Assembly: GCF_000367945.1 (NCBI RefSeq)
Contig: NZ_KB849179.1
Coordinates: 912,446-976,445, forward strand
Direction of reading: 5' to 3'
Source of the DNA: Acinetobacter proteolyticus
GTDB lineage: Bacteria; Pseudomonadota; Gammaproteobacteria; Pseudomonadales; Moraxellaceae
Length of the DNA: 64,000 bases
Shown here: positions 7,295-16,557 of the stretch, piece after piece
How positions within the stretch are numbered: the first letter of the stretch is position 1
How the letters are laid out: every line of letters begins with the position of its first letter
The notes under the pieces: model-generated
What the model saw: only the letters and a program-made list of their open reading frames with translations
Told to the model about the DNA's origin: nothing
Database searches by the model: none
Translations under genes and position numbers: made by a program

Positions 7295-8758
7295 TTAGCG
7301 ATGATTTAAACTGCTAAAAATCTGTTCTAGTACTTGCCCAATCGCAAGAATGTCATGATCTGTATTCGGTAAACCATCTATTTCTAATCCGACAGGTAAT
7401 TTTGATTTTTCACTACAACCGATGGGTAAACTCAGTCCTGGTAAGCCAATATTACTGCCTGGATCGGTATTACGAATCAGCCTTTGGAAATTTTCAATTG
7501 AGCTCACATGCTCATTCGCCAATGGTGCAACAATCGGTGACGTTGGAAAAATTAAAGCATCCAGTTGATGATCTTGAAACGTTTTCTGATACAACGCAAG
7601 CAATTGAGGACGTGCCTCGCTAAGCGCTTGCTGATATAACGGCCCCACTGACACTGATTCTCCAGTCGTATCAGCAATTAATTCAGGCAAAATATTCTGC
7701 TTAAAAAGCTGCTGTACATCTGGACTAGAGATCTGATCGACCACCGCCTCTAAACTCAGCCCAATCTGATTATTTTCTAAATATTGAATCAAATCATATT
7801 TGCCTTCGTAGATCACCACAGGAAATGAAATATGATGATTCAAATGGTCTAATTCAGGCATTTCTACACTGATGATTTCAATCCCTGCATTTTTTAAAAG
7901 TTGCAGTGCTCGATGCGCTTGTTGTTGTACGTCTTGATCCAGATTTTCCCAAAAATATGTACATATCCCAAGCCGTATCGGGTGCGTCTGTATAGAAGCT
8001 GTTATCTGTTGCTGGCTAATCAATTGGTCAATCAATATGATATCAGACACCGAATGTGCCATTGGGCCTGCCGTATCACGGCTATGCGAAATAGGCGTAA
8101 TATCTATTTGAGCATATCGTCCTAGCGTTGGACGAAAACCCACACAACCATTCAATGCACTGGGTAGTCTGACCGATGCACCTGTATCAGTCCCGATTGC
8201 AATTGGAACCATACCTGCGGCAACCGCGACTGCACTCCCGGAAGAAGAACCACCTGCGATATATAAGGGATTGGCAGCATTACGAGTGCCAATCACACCC
8301 TCAATATGCATTGCAGTATTGTAGCCTGTGACCCCAAATGCCAGCTCATGCATATTAGCTTTACCTATAACAATCGCACCTTGATCAATCAAGGCTTGAA
8401 TCACGGGTGCAGTTGCTTTGGGTCTGAATCCTGTTAAAGCAGGTGTTCCTGCCGTATTAGTAAAACCTGCAACATGAATATTATCTTTTACTGCAACTAA
8501 TACCCCAATTAATGCAGGGCAAGGTTTGCCATCTGCAATATTTTGATCCCAAAACTGGGCCTGCTGAATCGCTGCCGCTTGATCAAGGCTGATAAAAGCA
8601 TTGAGGGACTGCTGCGCATTAATCTTTTCGAAATAGAGATGGACCAATTGTTCACAAGAGACCTTGCGCTCAGCAACCAATGCTGTAATTTCATTGATTG
8701 TAGCTTTATCAAGATGAATCCGTTGATCTAAAGCTACTTTTTCTTTCATATTTAACAT
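7295..8758 (-). CDS. Amidase signature family hydrolase (IaaH-like)
   Basis: 487 residues with the full amidase signature: catalytic Lys in VAVKDNIHVAG, cis-Ser in GGSSSGSA and nucleophile Ser in GTDTGASVRLPS. Overall similar to indoleacetamide hydrolases and related amidases that release ammonia from aryl or alkyl amides. An ATG four codons in (8749) is an alternative start; neither has a strong ribosome site. It lies 85 bases downstream of a LuxR-type regulator on the same strand, which may control it. The natural amide is not known. Confidence 0.85.
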   Translation of the reverse strand: MLNMKEKVALDQRIHLDKATINEITALVAERKVSCEQLVHLYFEKINAQQSLNAFISLDQAAAIQQAQFWDQNIADGKPCPALIGVLVAVKDNIHVAGFTNTAGTPALTGFRPKATAPVIQALIDQGAIVIGKANMHELAFGVTGYNTAMHIEGVIGTRNAANPLYIAGGSSSGSAVAVAAGMVPIAIGTDTGASVRLPSALNGCVGFRPTLGRYAQIDITPISHSRDTAGPMAHSVSDIILIDQLISQQQITASIQTHPIRLGICTYFWENLDQDVQQQAHRALQLLKNAGIEIISVEMPELDHLNHHISFPVVIYEGKYDLIQYLENNQIGLSLEAVVDQISSPDVQQLFKQNILPELIADTTGESVSVGPLYQQALSEARPQLLALYQKTFQDHQLDALIFPTSPIVAPLANEHVSSIENFQRLIRNTDPGSNIGLPGLSLPIGCSEKSKLPVGLEIDGLPNTDHDILAIGQVLEQIFSSLNHR

Positions 8759-8843
8759 TGTGACTTAAAATCCATTTAAGTAGTTATGTTTATAATTTGT
8801 ACCGTTTTCAATTTATTAGATATCCTCAAAATTGAGGAGGTCA

Positions 8844-9557
8844 TTAAGAATGCATTAATGCAGCCATTTCGGTACGATTATGACAACCCATTTTTTTCAT
8901 GGCACTTTTTAAATGCGTCCTCACCGTGGTAAAGCTGATATCAAGTAAATTGGCAACATATTTATCACTCAATCCCTTACTCACTAACATGACCACCTCT
9001 TGCTCCCGTGGAGTCAAAAAATATTGGAATGATAAATCTATAGGCAAGGCTTGAGTCATATAAGGTTCGAGTAGATTTAAAATCCTTTTCTCTCGTTCAC
9101 TAAACATAATCGAGTCTTTGGCGCGCCAAATACGCAAATCACCAATATCCATCCCATCCCGAACAAAATACACATTCAAACCATGATAGAGCCCATAGGG
9201 CTGTAAAAACTCATTGTAATAGGTGGTTTGCTTGAGCTTAGAAAGTGAAATGATTTCATTGACGAAAGTTGGATGCTGGCGCTGACGAAGTTGTGACGTG
9301 ATTGGATCGTTGTGCTGCCAAATGCTGTCATATTCCACGATGGCTTTGGGATCAATCTGCCACATGAGGCCTTGTTTGGATAAATGCTGTTTTGAATCCC
9401 AGATATAAGATGCAGCAAAATCTGCACGTAATAAAGTCGCAATATCTGCCAGAATGTTTTGTCTTAATGTTCGCTGACCTTTTTCTGAACCTAATTTCCA
9501 TATGATTTCAGATAAAAGCGTAAATTCTGATGAACTTAAATCGTGTTCTAAAAGCAT
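8844..9557 (-). CDS. LuxR-type transcriptional regulator
   Basis: 237 residues from the ATG at 9557, which has AGGAAG nine bases upstream; a longer reading from a TTG at 9590 has no such site. The N-terminal 165 residues have no receiver aspartate and look like a small-molecule sensor fold of GAF type. C-terminal LuxR helix-turn-helix at about 170-232 (LTPREQEVVMLVSKGLSDKY, then TVRTHLKSAMKKMG). It probably senses a ligand and controls the adjacent amidase; this link is by position only. Confidence 0.8.
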   Translation of the reverse strand: MLLEHDLSSSEFTLLSEIIWKLGSEKGQRTLRQNILADIATLLRADFAASYIWDSKQHLSKQGLMWQIDPKAIVEYDSIWQHNDPITSQLRQRQHPTFVNEIISLSKLKQTTYYNEFLQPYGLYHGLNVYFVRDGMDIGDLRIWRAKDSIMFSEREKRILNLLEPYMTQALPIDLSFQYFLTPREQEVVMLVSKGLSDKYVANLLDISFTTVRTHLKSAMKKMGCHNRTEMAALMHS

Positions 9558-9651
9558 AATAATGGTCTTCCTTTTATGGTGACGATTCAAAAATACTCGT
9601 CTTCTTGCTTTCCATGCATGATATGAATTGTTAAATATTTAAAATCCCCTC

Positions 9652-9682
9652 TTGACCTTACTATAATGTCAAGGTCTATGCT
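9652..9682 (+). promoter_or_regulatory. CueR-type promoter of copA
   Basis: TTGACC (9652-9657), a 19-base spacer, TATGCT (9677-9682). The spacer carries the dyad GACCTT-N11-AAGGTC (9654-9676). A 19-base spacer with a dyad between the boxes is the mark of MerR-family activation, and ACCTT/AAGGT arms match known CueR operators. Confidence 0.8.
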
Positions 9683-9716
9683 TTTAGCAATTGGATTATC
9701 TCTATAGGTCTATCTT

Positions 9717-12203
9717 ATGGAAACGCAAACAAAAACATCGTCTAATAATATGAATGTCAGCCTTCAAGTCGAAGGCATGACCTGTGCCAGTTGTGTTGGA
9801 CGTGTCGAAACAGCACTCAAAAAAGTCGACGGCGTTCAGTCTGCATCAGTGAATCTAGCCACAGAACGTGCCGATATCACCCTTGCCAAGCCTGTAGACC
9901 GACAAGTACTGATTCAAGCCATTGAGCAAACAGGCTATGACGTCCCTGCAAATAAGGTTGAATTATCGATTGAAGGCATGACCTGCGCTTCATGTGTCAG
10001 TCGTGTCGAAAAAGCCTTGAATGCGGTGAATGGCGTAAGTACTGCCAACGTCAATTTAGCAACAGAACGCGCCACTGTAACAGGTACAGCCAGCATTGAA
10101 AGCCTGATCGCTGCGATTGATAAAGCCGGTTACGATGCCAAAGAAATTCAGGCATCTATTCCAGATCAAAGTGAACAACTGGAGAAAAAGGACCAAGAAC
10201 GCGCAGAACTCAAACGTGATTTGATTATTGCCACAGTTCTAGCATTGCCTGTGTTTATCTTGGAAATGGGCTCACACTTGATTCCGGGTGTACATCATCT
10301 GATTGAACAAACTATTGGCATGCAAAATAGTTGGTACTTACAATTCGTTTTAACCAGCTTAGTCTTGTTTATTCCAGGTCGTCGTTTTTACAGTAAAGGG
10401 CTTCCCGCTCTAGTCCGTTTAGCCCCAGATATGAACTCCTTGGTGGCAGTCGGTACCTTGGCAGCTTACCTATTTTCATTGGTTGCAACCTTTGCACCAA
10501 AGTTCTTACCTGCAGGCACGGTGAATGTTTATTACGAAGCTGCAGCAGTGATTGTAGCTTTAATTCTACTCGGTCGTTTTCTTGAAGCGAAAGCCAAAGG
10601 ACGGACCTCTGAAGCCATTCAACGCTTAGTCAGCTTACAGGCAAAAGTTGCCCATGTTTCTCGCGATAATCAGCTTGTCGATATTCCAATTGACCTAGTG
10701 CTTGCAGGTGATTTTGTCATTGTAAAACCAGGTGAAAGAATCCCTGTCGATGGTGAAGTCATTGAAGGCCAAAGCTTTGTCGATGAATCAATGATCACGG
10801 GTGAACCGATTCCTGTTGAGAAAAATATTGGTAGCCAAGTAGTGGGTGGAACCATTAACCAGAACGGTACTTTAAGTTTTAAAGCCGTCGCTGTCGGTGG
10901 CAACACCATGTTGGCGCAGATTATCCGTCTGGTCGAGCAGGCACAAGGCTCTAAAATGCCGATTCAGGCCGTGGTCGATAAGGTTACTCTATGGTTTGTG
11001 CCTGCGGTCATGCTTGCAGCGCTACTCACCTTCCTTGTGTGGCTGATTTTTGGCCCATCACCTGCTTTAACTTTTGCACTGGTCAATGCAGTGGCTGTAC
11101 TGATTATTGCCTGTCCATGTGCCATGGGCCTAGCAACCCCCACCTCGATTATGGTTGGTACTGGACGTGGTGCGGAACTTGGCGTCCTGTTCCGCAAAGG
11201 TGAAGCACTACAACTGTTAAAAGATGCTCAAGTGGTTGCTGTTGATAAAACAGGCACCTTGACCGAAGGTCATCCCGTACTGACTGATTTTGAGGTAACA
11301 TCCGCTTTTGAGCGTAATGATGTGCTCAGCCTTGTTGCTGCAGTAGAGTCACTTTCTGAACATCCAATTGCCAAAGCAATTGTCGATGCGGCAAAAAATG
11401 AAGGTTTAGATTTGCCAAAGGTTGACCGCTTTGATTCAGTCACGGGGATGGGTGTCAACGCCACTGTAAATGAAAGCCAGAACATTTATATCGGTGCAGA
11501 CCGCTACATGATTCAACTTGGTCTGGATATCACCCCATTTTTCCATACAGCACAGCGTTTGGGTGATGAAGGAAAATCTCCGCTTTATGTGGCAATTGAT
11601 GGTGCTTTGGCAGGGATTATTGCGGTTGCCGATCCAATCAAAGACACCACACCTGCTGCCATTCAAGCACTGCATCAACTGGGTTTAAAAGTAGCAATGA
11701 TTACGGGTGACAATGCCCGTACCGCACATGCCATTGCCAAACAACTAGGGATTGATGAAGTGATTGCTGAAGTGCTACCTGAAGGTAAAGTCAATGCTGT
11801 TCAGGAACTGAAAGCAAAATATGGCAATATTGCCTTTGTGGGGGATGGTATTAACGATGCACCTGCACTGGCTCAAGCAGATGTTGGTCTTGCGATTGGC
11901 ACAGGTACAGATGTCGCGATTGAATCTGCAGATGTCGTACTGATGTCTGGGAACTTACAAGGCGTGGCCAATGCAATTGCTTTGTCTAAAGCAACGATTG
12001 GCAATATTCACCAAAACTTATTCTGGGCCTTTGCTTACAATACTCTATTGATTCCAGTGGCCGCGGGTGTGTTATACCCCACTTATGGCATCTTAATGTC
12101 ACCAATTTTTGCCGCTGGTGCGATGGCACTTTCCAGTGTTTTTGTGCTCGGTAATGCTCTACGTTTACGCCGTTTCCAACCACCATCTATGCATAAAAGC
12201 TAA
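9717..12203 (+). CDS. copA: Copper(I)-exporting P1B-type ATPase CopA
   Basis: 828 residues. Two N-terminal heavy-metal domains with GMTCASC (C23/C26 and C90/C93), eight membrane helices, the TGEP loop, the transport motif C466-P-C468 (IACPCAMGL), phosphorylation Asp510 in DKTGTLTEG, and GDGINDAP. This is the P1B-1 copper(I) pump pattern; it moves copper from cytoplasm to periplasm using ATP. It has a CueR-type promoter and runs straight into cueR with 11 bases between stop and start. Confidence 0.96.
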   Translation: METQTKTSSNNMNVSLQVEGMTCASCVGRVETALKKVDGVQSASVNLATERADITLAKPVDRQVLIQAIEQTGYDVPANKVELSIEGMTCASCVSRVEKALNAVNGVSTANVNLATERATVTGTASIESLIAAIDKAGYDAKEIQASIPDQSEQLEKKDQERAELKRDLIIATVLALPVFILEMGSHLIPGVHHLIEQTIGMQNSWYLQFVLTSLVLFIPGRRFYSKGLPALVRLAPDMNSLVAVGTLAAYLFSLVATFAPKFLPAGTVNVYYEAAAVIVALILLGRFLEAKAKGRTSEAIQRLVSLQAKVAHVSRDNQLVDIPIDLVLAGDFVIVKPGERIPVDGEVIEGQSFVDESMITGEPIPVEKNIGSQVVGGTINQNGTLSFKAVAVGGNTMLAQIIRLVEQAQGSKMPIQAVVDKVTLWFVPAVMLAALLTFLVWLIFGPSPALTFALVNAVAVLIIACPCAMGLATPTSIMVGTGRGAELGVLFRKGEALQLLKDAQVVAVDKTGTLTEGHPVLTDFEVTSAFERNDVLSLVAAVESLSEHPIAKAIVDAAKNEGLDLPKVDRFDSVTGMGVNATVNESQNIYIGADRYMIQLGLDITPFFHTAQRLGDEGKSPLYVAIDGALAGIIAVADPIKDTTPAAIQALHQLGLKVAMITGDNARTAHAIAKQLGIDEVIAEVLPEGKVNAVQELKAKYGNIAFVGDGINDAPALAQADVGLAIGTGTDVAIESADVVLMSGNLQGVANAIALSKATIGNIHQNLFWAFAYNTLLIPVAAGVLYPTYGILMSPIFAAGAMALSSVFVLGNALRLRRFQPPSMHKS

Positions 12204-12214
12204 TGGAGGATCTT

Positions 12215-12673
12215 ATGAATATTGGTAAAGTTTCTCAAGCTTCAGGTGTAACTGCCAAGATGATTCGTTATTACGAACAAATTGGTTTGATTCCTGCGGC
12301 AGGACGCAGCAATGCAGGCTACCGTTCTTATTCAGAGAATGACGTGGAACGTTTGAAATTTATCAAACGTAGTCGTGAGTTAGGATTCTCAGTCATAGAA
12401 ATTACTGACTTACTCGACCTATGGAATAATCGCAATCGACAAAGTGCCGATGTAAAACAACTGGCTCAGGCACATATCCATAAGCTGGAACAGCGTATCC
12501 AAGACCTGCAGCAAATGGCGCAAACACTCCAGAATTTAGTCGACTGCTGTGCCGGTGACAATCGTCCCGACTGTCCGATTTTGGAAGGCTTAAAAGAACC
12601 AAGTCATGAAATGAAGGACATCCATCATCATAATGATTTGCTCTCGCTTTCCCCGCTCACTGGGCGCAAGTAA
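12215..12673 (+). CDS. cueR: CueR copper-sensing MerR family activator
   Basis: 152 residues. The winged-helix domain is at 1-70 (MNIGKVSQASGV, RYYEQIGL), followed by a dimer coiled coil and the metal loop with Cys112 and Cys120, the same pair that binds copper(I) in E. coli CueR. GGAGG lies five bases before the ATG at 12215; an in-frame ATG at 12203 overlapping copA's stop would lengthen the N terminus without a site. Activates promoters with 19-base spacers: here copA, copZ and the DUF305 gene. Confidence 0.93.
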   Translation: MNIGKVSQASGVTAKMIRYYEQIGLIPAAGRSNAGYRSYSENDVERLKFIKRSRELGFSVIEITDLLDLWNNRNRQSADVKQLAQAHIHKLEQRIQDLQQMAQTLQNLVDCCAGDNRPDCPILEGLKEPSHEMKDIHHHNDLLSLSPLTGRK

Positions 12674-12681
12674 AACAGCAT

Positions 12682-12707
12682 AAAAGGCGATCTTATGATC
12701 GCCTTTT
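12682..12707 (+). terminator. Terminator after cueR
   Basis: AAAAGGCGATC-TTAT-GATCGCCTTTT followed by ATTTTTT: an 11-base perfect stem with a four-base loop and T run. Confidence 0.9.
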
Positions 12708-12733
12708 ATTTTTTATCCATTCCATTGATACAA

Positions 12734-12758
12734 AAAAGCGGCTATTTAAGCCGCTTTT
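12734..12758 (-). terminator. Terminator after copZ
   Basis: AAAAGCGGCT-ATTTA-AGCCGCTTTT, a ten-base perfect stem. Read on the minus strand it ends in a T run just past the copZ-like gene. Confidence 0.85.
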
Positions 12759-12772
12759 CATTCATGAACAGA

Positions 12773-12961
12773 TTAACGTGGTGGAAAACCTGCTTCTGAT
12801 AAAGCCTCGACCACTTGTTGCTGTGAGGCTGTAGTTTCAACTTTAACACTGCGGTTAGGTGGATCAGTAATCACTTTTGCATTGGCATCTACCGCTTGGA
12901 TCGCACGGGTTACACCACGTGCACAGCCACCACAGGTCATATTTTCGACATGAAATTCCAT
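12773..12961 (-). CDS. copZ: CopZ-like copper chaperone (HMA domain)
   Basis: 62 residues, a single heavy-metal-associated domain with M8-T-C10-G-G-C13. Such proteins carry copper(I) in the cytoplasm to CopA and CueR. It converges on copA-cueR, has its own CueR-type promoter at 12999-13029 and its own terminator. The GGC rather than ASC metal loop differs from the CopA domains but is common in chaperones. Confidence 0.88.
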   Translation of the reverse strand: MEFHVENMTCGGCARGVTRAIQAVDANAKVITDPPNRSVKVETTASQQQVVEALSEAGFPPR

Positions 12962-12998
12962 CGTAAAACTCCATTCAGTTCTTTAAGAAGATAAACAC

Positions 12999-13029
12999 AC
13001 TATAAAGGTTGCCATAATGGTAAGGTCAA
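12999..13029 (-). promoter_or_regulatory. CueR-type promoter of copZ
   Basis: Minus strand TTGACC (13029-13024), a 19-base spacer, TATAGT (13004-12999). The spacer holds the imperfect dyad TTACCA-TTA-TGGCAA. Same architecture as the copA promoter. Confidence 0.75.
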
Positions 13030-13066
13030 GTCTTTTACACATTAAAATTAACAATATTTTATGTGA

Positions 13067-13408
13067 TCATTCCTTCTTTTCGGAAACATAATTGATCGTG
13101 TATTTGGGGATTTCTATTTCCAAAGGCTGAGTCTGAATATTTACCTGACAAGACAGTCGAGACTCTGGACTTAGCCCCCAAGCGCGATCAAGCAGGTCTG
13201 CTTCAACGTCATCCATTTCCTGCAAACTTTCAAAGCCTTTTCGGATAATGACATGACAGGTGGTACAGGCTCCTGAAAAATCACATGCATGTTCAATTTC
13301 AATACCATGATCAAGTAAAGCTCTACACAGGTTTGCACCCTTTTTTATTTCTAAAATGTTGCCCTCTGGACAGATTTTTTCATGTGGAAGCACGGTTATC
13401 TTCGGCAT
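13067..13408 (-). CDS. Adrenodoxin-type 2Fe-2S ferredoxin (Fdx-like)
   Basis: 113 residues with cluster ligands Cys42, Cys48, Cys51 (C-x5-C-x2-C) and Cys87, the ISC-type ferredoxin pattern. In bacteria such proteins give electrons for iron-sulfur cluster building. The ATG at 13408 has AAAGG eight bases upstream; the GTG two codons before is too close to it. It lies downstream of the DUF305 gene on the same strand (107 bases apart), away from the isc operon, so it may be a second copy used under copper stress, which damages clusters. That role is inference. Confidence 0.85.
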   Translation of the reverse strand: MPKITVLPHEKICPEGNILEIKKGANLCRALLDHGIEIEHACDFSGACTTCHVIIRKGFESLQEMDDVEADLLDRAWGLSPESRLSCQVNIQTQPLEIEIPKYTINYVSEKKE

Positions 13409-13515
13409 AATCACTACCTTTCTATCTAATTAGAAAAAGCTGTAATCCATAAAAGGCTGTTTTGATTCAGCCCATTATGGATGGAACCATCAAATCAAGA
13501 ATAAGATCGAAGGCT

Positions 13516-13827
13516 TTATAATAGATGCCGTTGCAACCAAGCATTGATCACTTTAATTTCAATCTCTTGTGCCAACATAATGTTTTTTGCCAGCATGCGA
13601 ACTTCTGGATCATAACAATATTTCAAGGCGACCTTGGCCATATCTACCACCACTTGATGATGTGGAATCATTCCACGCATAAAGTCGATGTCGGCATTGC
13701 CGGTGTAATTGATTTGCATATCTACATGCATACGGCTGCTTAGTTCCATATAAGCACGCGTAGAGAGACTATAAATATCACTTGAATCATTTGGGGTAGG
13801 CGTTATTGCCGATTGTTGTTCACTCAT
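13516..13827 (-). CDS. DUF305 family copper-associated protein
   Basis: 103 residues with the DUF305 signature [10 protein letters not shown] (His56, His57) and [10 protein letters not shown] with flanking Met residues, a possible copper site. No signal peptide is seen from the ATG at 13827 (AAAGGAAA upstream); a longer reading from 13881 lacks a ribosome site. Many relatives are periplasmic, so a cytoplasmic form is notable. A CueR-type promoter at 13967-13997 makes copper induction likely. Exact function unknown. Confidence 0.8.
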   Translation of the reverse strand: MSEQQSAITPTPNDSSDIYSLSTRAYMELSSRMHVDMQINYTGNADIDFMRGMIPHHQVVVDMAKVALKYCYDPEVRMLAKNIMLAQEIEIKVINAWLQRHLL

Positions 13828-13966
13828 TATTATTTCCTTTCTATTCAGCAGCATCACATTCATTTCAGATGTGATTGACATGCTATATGGATAAAAATAA
13901 AGGAAGTGACACCGTCAATAGATGAGGGTTTCTATCTCATGTGGCACAGTTACCTTTATGAAAGAC

Positions 13967-13997
13967 ACTGTAGTCCTTCCAATAATTGCAAGGTCAA
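13967..13997 (-). promoter_or_regulatory. CueR-type promoter of DUF305 gene
   Basis: Minus strand TTGACC (13997-13992), a 19-base spacer with CCTT and AAGG arms, TACAGT (13972-13967). Third MerR-type promoter within 4.4 kb. Confidence 0.72.
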
Positions 13998-14055
13998 GCC
14001 ATCAATTGATTAAAATTTTGAGTGATTAAAAAACAAAGTTTTATCGGCCCTAAAT

Positions 14056-14086
14056 AAAAAAGTGCATGATCAACATGCACTTTTTT
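14056..14086 (-). terminator. Terminator after OsmC-YcaO gene
   Basis: AAAAAAGTGCATG-ATCAA-CATGCACTTTTTT: a 13-base perfect stem with A/T tails on both sides, so it can act in both directions. Confidence 0.88.
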
Positions 14087-14106
14087 AAAACGATACCTAT
14101 AGTGTT

Positions 14107-16311
14107 TTAGCCATTTAAGCCAACTGCCTTAGCACGTGCTTTATGCAATTTTTTATAGCTGTCGATGAGACGTAAATGACGATCAAGCCCTTCCAGTTTC
14201 ATACTGGTTGGTGTAAGACCATAGAAACGGACCGTACCTTCAACAGAACCAACCACAGCATCCATACGCTCATTGCCAAACATACGGCGGAAATTGGTTT
14301 CGTAGTCTTCAAGCTCCATTTCATCATCGAGTAAGACTTCCAACACCACATTCATGCATTGATAGAACAAACCACGTTCTACCGTGTTGGTATTGTATTG
14401 CAAGAAAGTCTCAACCAATTCTTTCGCTTCTTCAAACTGCTCTAAAGCAAGATAGATCAACAGTTTTAACTCAAGCAGAGTTAACTGACCCCATACCGTA
14501 TTGTCATCAAACTCAATCCCGATCAAGGTCGTAATTTCGGTATAATCATCCAGTTCGCATTCTTCTAAACGCTCAACCAAGGCTTCCAATTGTTCGTCAT
14601 CTAAACGATGTAGATTAAGAATATCTTCACGGAATAAGATGGCTCTGTTGGTATTGTCCCAAATCAGGTCTTCTACCAAATAAATTTCAGAATAATCAGG
14701 CACCAAGATACGACATGCGGTTGCACCTAAGTGCTCATACACGGCCATGTAGACTTCTTTGCCCATTTCTTCAAGGATGCCGAACAATTCTGCAGTTTCT
14801 TCAGCATTTGAATTTTCACCCTCATTAGTGAAGTCCCACTCGACAAAGTCATAATCTGATTTGGCACTAAAGAAACGCCAAGAGACCAAACCACTTGAAT
14901 CAATGAAGTGTTCAACAAAGTTGTTTGGTTCTGTCACTGCATTGCTTTGGAATGTCGGTTGCGGTAAATCATTCAAACCTTCAAAACTACGACCTTGCAA
15001 CAATTCAGTTAAACTACGCTCTAATGCCACTTCCAAGCTTGGGTGTGCACCAAATGAGGCAAATACACCGCCTGTACGTGGGTTCATTAAAGTCACACAC
15101 ATCACAGGGAATTGACCGCCTAACGATGCATCTTTGACAAGGACTGGAAAACCTTGCTCTTCCAAGCCTCGGATACCTGCCACAATACTTGGGTATTTGG
15201 CCAATACCTCTTGCGGCACATCGGGTAATGCAATTTCACCTTCCAGAATTTCACGTTTAACCGCACGTTCAAAAATTTCAGATAAGCATTGAACCTGAGC
15301 TTCTGCTAATGTATTGCCCGCACTCATACCGTTACTGAGATATAAATTCTCAATCAGGTTTGATGGGAAATAGACAATTTCATCATCAGATTGGCGTACA
15401 AATGGCAATGAGCAAATACCACGTTCTGTATTCCCTGAGTTGGTATCGTATAAATGCGTACCGAGTAACTCATCATCTGGGTTATAAATTTCGAGACAAT
15501 ATTCATCCAAAATTTCTTTTGGTAATTCGCCATTTGGACCCGGTTTAAACCACTTCTCATCTGGATAATGTACAAATTCTGCATTGGCAATGTCCTCACC
15601 CCAGAACTGATCGTTATAGAAGAAGTTACAGTTTAAACGTTCAATGAACTCACCTAAAGCCGAAGCTAAAGCACTTTCTTTGGTTGAGCCTTTACCATTG
15701 GTAAAGCACATTGGTGATTGTGCATCTCGGATATGCAAGGACCAGACATTCGGTACGATATTGCGCCAAGATGCGATTTCAATCTTCATGCCAAGACCTG
15801 CCAAAATCCCTGACATATTGGCAATGGTCTCTTCTAATGGCAGGTCTTTACCCGCAATGTAGGTGCTGCTTTCAGAGGCAAGGCTTGGCATCAATAAGGC
15901 TTGTGCATCTGCATCAATGCTTTCAACCTCTTCAATGATAAACTCTGGGCCGGTCTGGATCACTTTCTTGACGGTACAGCGATCGATTGAACGCAAGATG
16001 CCCTGACGGTCTTTTTCAGAAATGTCAGCTGGTAATTCAACCTGAATCTTAAAAATCTGTTTGTAGCGATTTTCAGGATCAACAATATTGTTCTGAGATA
16101 AACGAATGTTGTCCGTTGGAATATCACGCGCAGCACAATACACTTTGACAAAGTAAGCTGCACATAACGCAGATGAAGCAAGGAAATAATCAAATGGACC
16201 TGGTGCAGAACCATCGCCTTTATAACGAATCGGCTGATCGGCGATTACCGTAAAGTCATCAAACTTCGCCTCTTGTCGAAGATTGTCGAGATAATTAACC
16301 TTGATTTCCAT
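14107..16311 (-). CDS. ycaO: OsmC-YcaO domain fusion protein
   Basis: 734 residues. An OsmC-like domain occupies about 1-140 (GDGSAPGPFDYFLASSALCA with the family Cys); a YcaO domain follows at about 190-560 (KGSTKESALASALGEFIERL, NGMSAGNTLAEAQVQCL, EIFERAVKREI); the last 170 residues are acidic and helical. YcaO proteins use ATP to activate amide backbones. The non-RiPP group including E. coli YcaO has been linked to methylthiolation of ribosomal protein S12. No precursor peptide or dehydrogenase gene is adjacent. The OsmC part normally handles peroxides through paired cysteines. What the fusion does is not known. Confidence 0.85.
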   Translation of the reverse strand: MEIKVNYLDNLRQEAKFDDFTVIADQPIRYKGDGSAPGPFDYFLASSALCAAYFVKVYCAARDIPTDNIRLSQNNIVDPENRYKQIFKIQVELPADISEKDRQGILRSIDRCTVKKVIQTGPEFIIEEVESIDADAQALLMPSLASESSTYIAGKDLPLEETIANMSGILAGLGMKIEIASWRNIVPNVWSLHIRDAQSPMCFTNGKGSTKESALASALGEFIERLNCNFFYNDQFWGEDIANAEFVHYPDEKWFKPGPNGELPKEILDEYCLEIYNPDDELLGTHLYDTNSGNTERGICSLPFVRQSDDEIVYFPSNLIENLYLSNGMSAGNTLAEAQVQCLSEIFERAVKREILEGEIALPDVPQEVLAKYPSIVAGIRGLEEQGFPVLVKDASLGGQFPVMCVTLMNPRTGGVFASFGAHPSLEVALERSLTELLQGRSFEGLNDLPQPTFQSNAVTEPNNFVEHFIDSSGLVSWRFFSAKSDYDFVEWDFTNEGENSNAEETAELFGILEEMGKEVYMAVYEHLGATACRILVPDYSEIYLVEDLIWDNTNRAILFREDILNLHRLDDEQLEALVERLEECELDDYTEITTLIGIEFDDNTVWGQLTLLELKLLIYLALEQFEEAKELVETFLQYNTNTVERGLFYQCMNVVLEVLLDDEMELEDYETNFRRMFGNERMDAVVGSVEGTVRFYGLTPTSMKLEGLDRHLRLIDSYKKLHKARAKAVGLNG

Positions 16312-16557
16312 GCGAGCACCTAAATATTCTTATGTGTTGCAAGCACATAAGATTGAAAATATTAATCGATAAGCCGAATCGTAACTAAGAAATAGACTTA
16401 AAAAGTGTGGCTAAGGTCATCTCGTCTCTTTATCTAAACACTGACCTTAGTATTGATGGGCGCTATTATAGAAGTATTTTGTGTAATTGATAACTTTTGT
16501 CTGTTTTTCTAGCCTATTTATGAACAATTAAGCGGGTTTTAGCATATTGACCAAAAG

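Noticed and set aside
9557..9590. Longer LuxR-type protein starting at TTG 9590
   Set aside because: The ATG at 9557 has AGGAAG at a proper distance; the TTG has none.
9760..10000. Direct repeat around GAAGGCATGACCTG
   Set aside because: It is the coding sequence of the two similar metal-binding domains of CopA, not a mobile or regulatory repeat.
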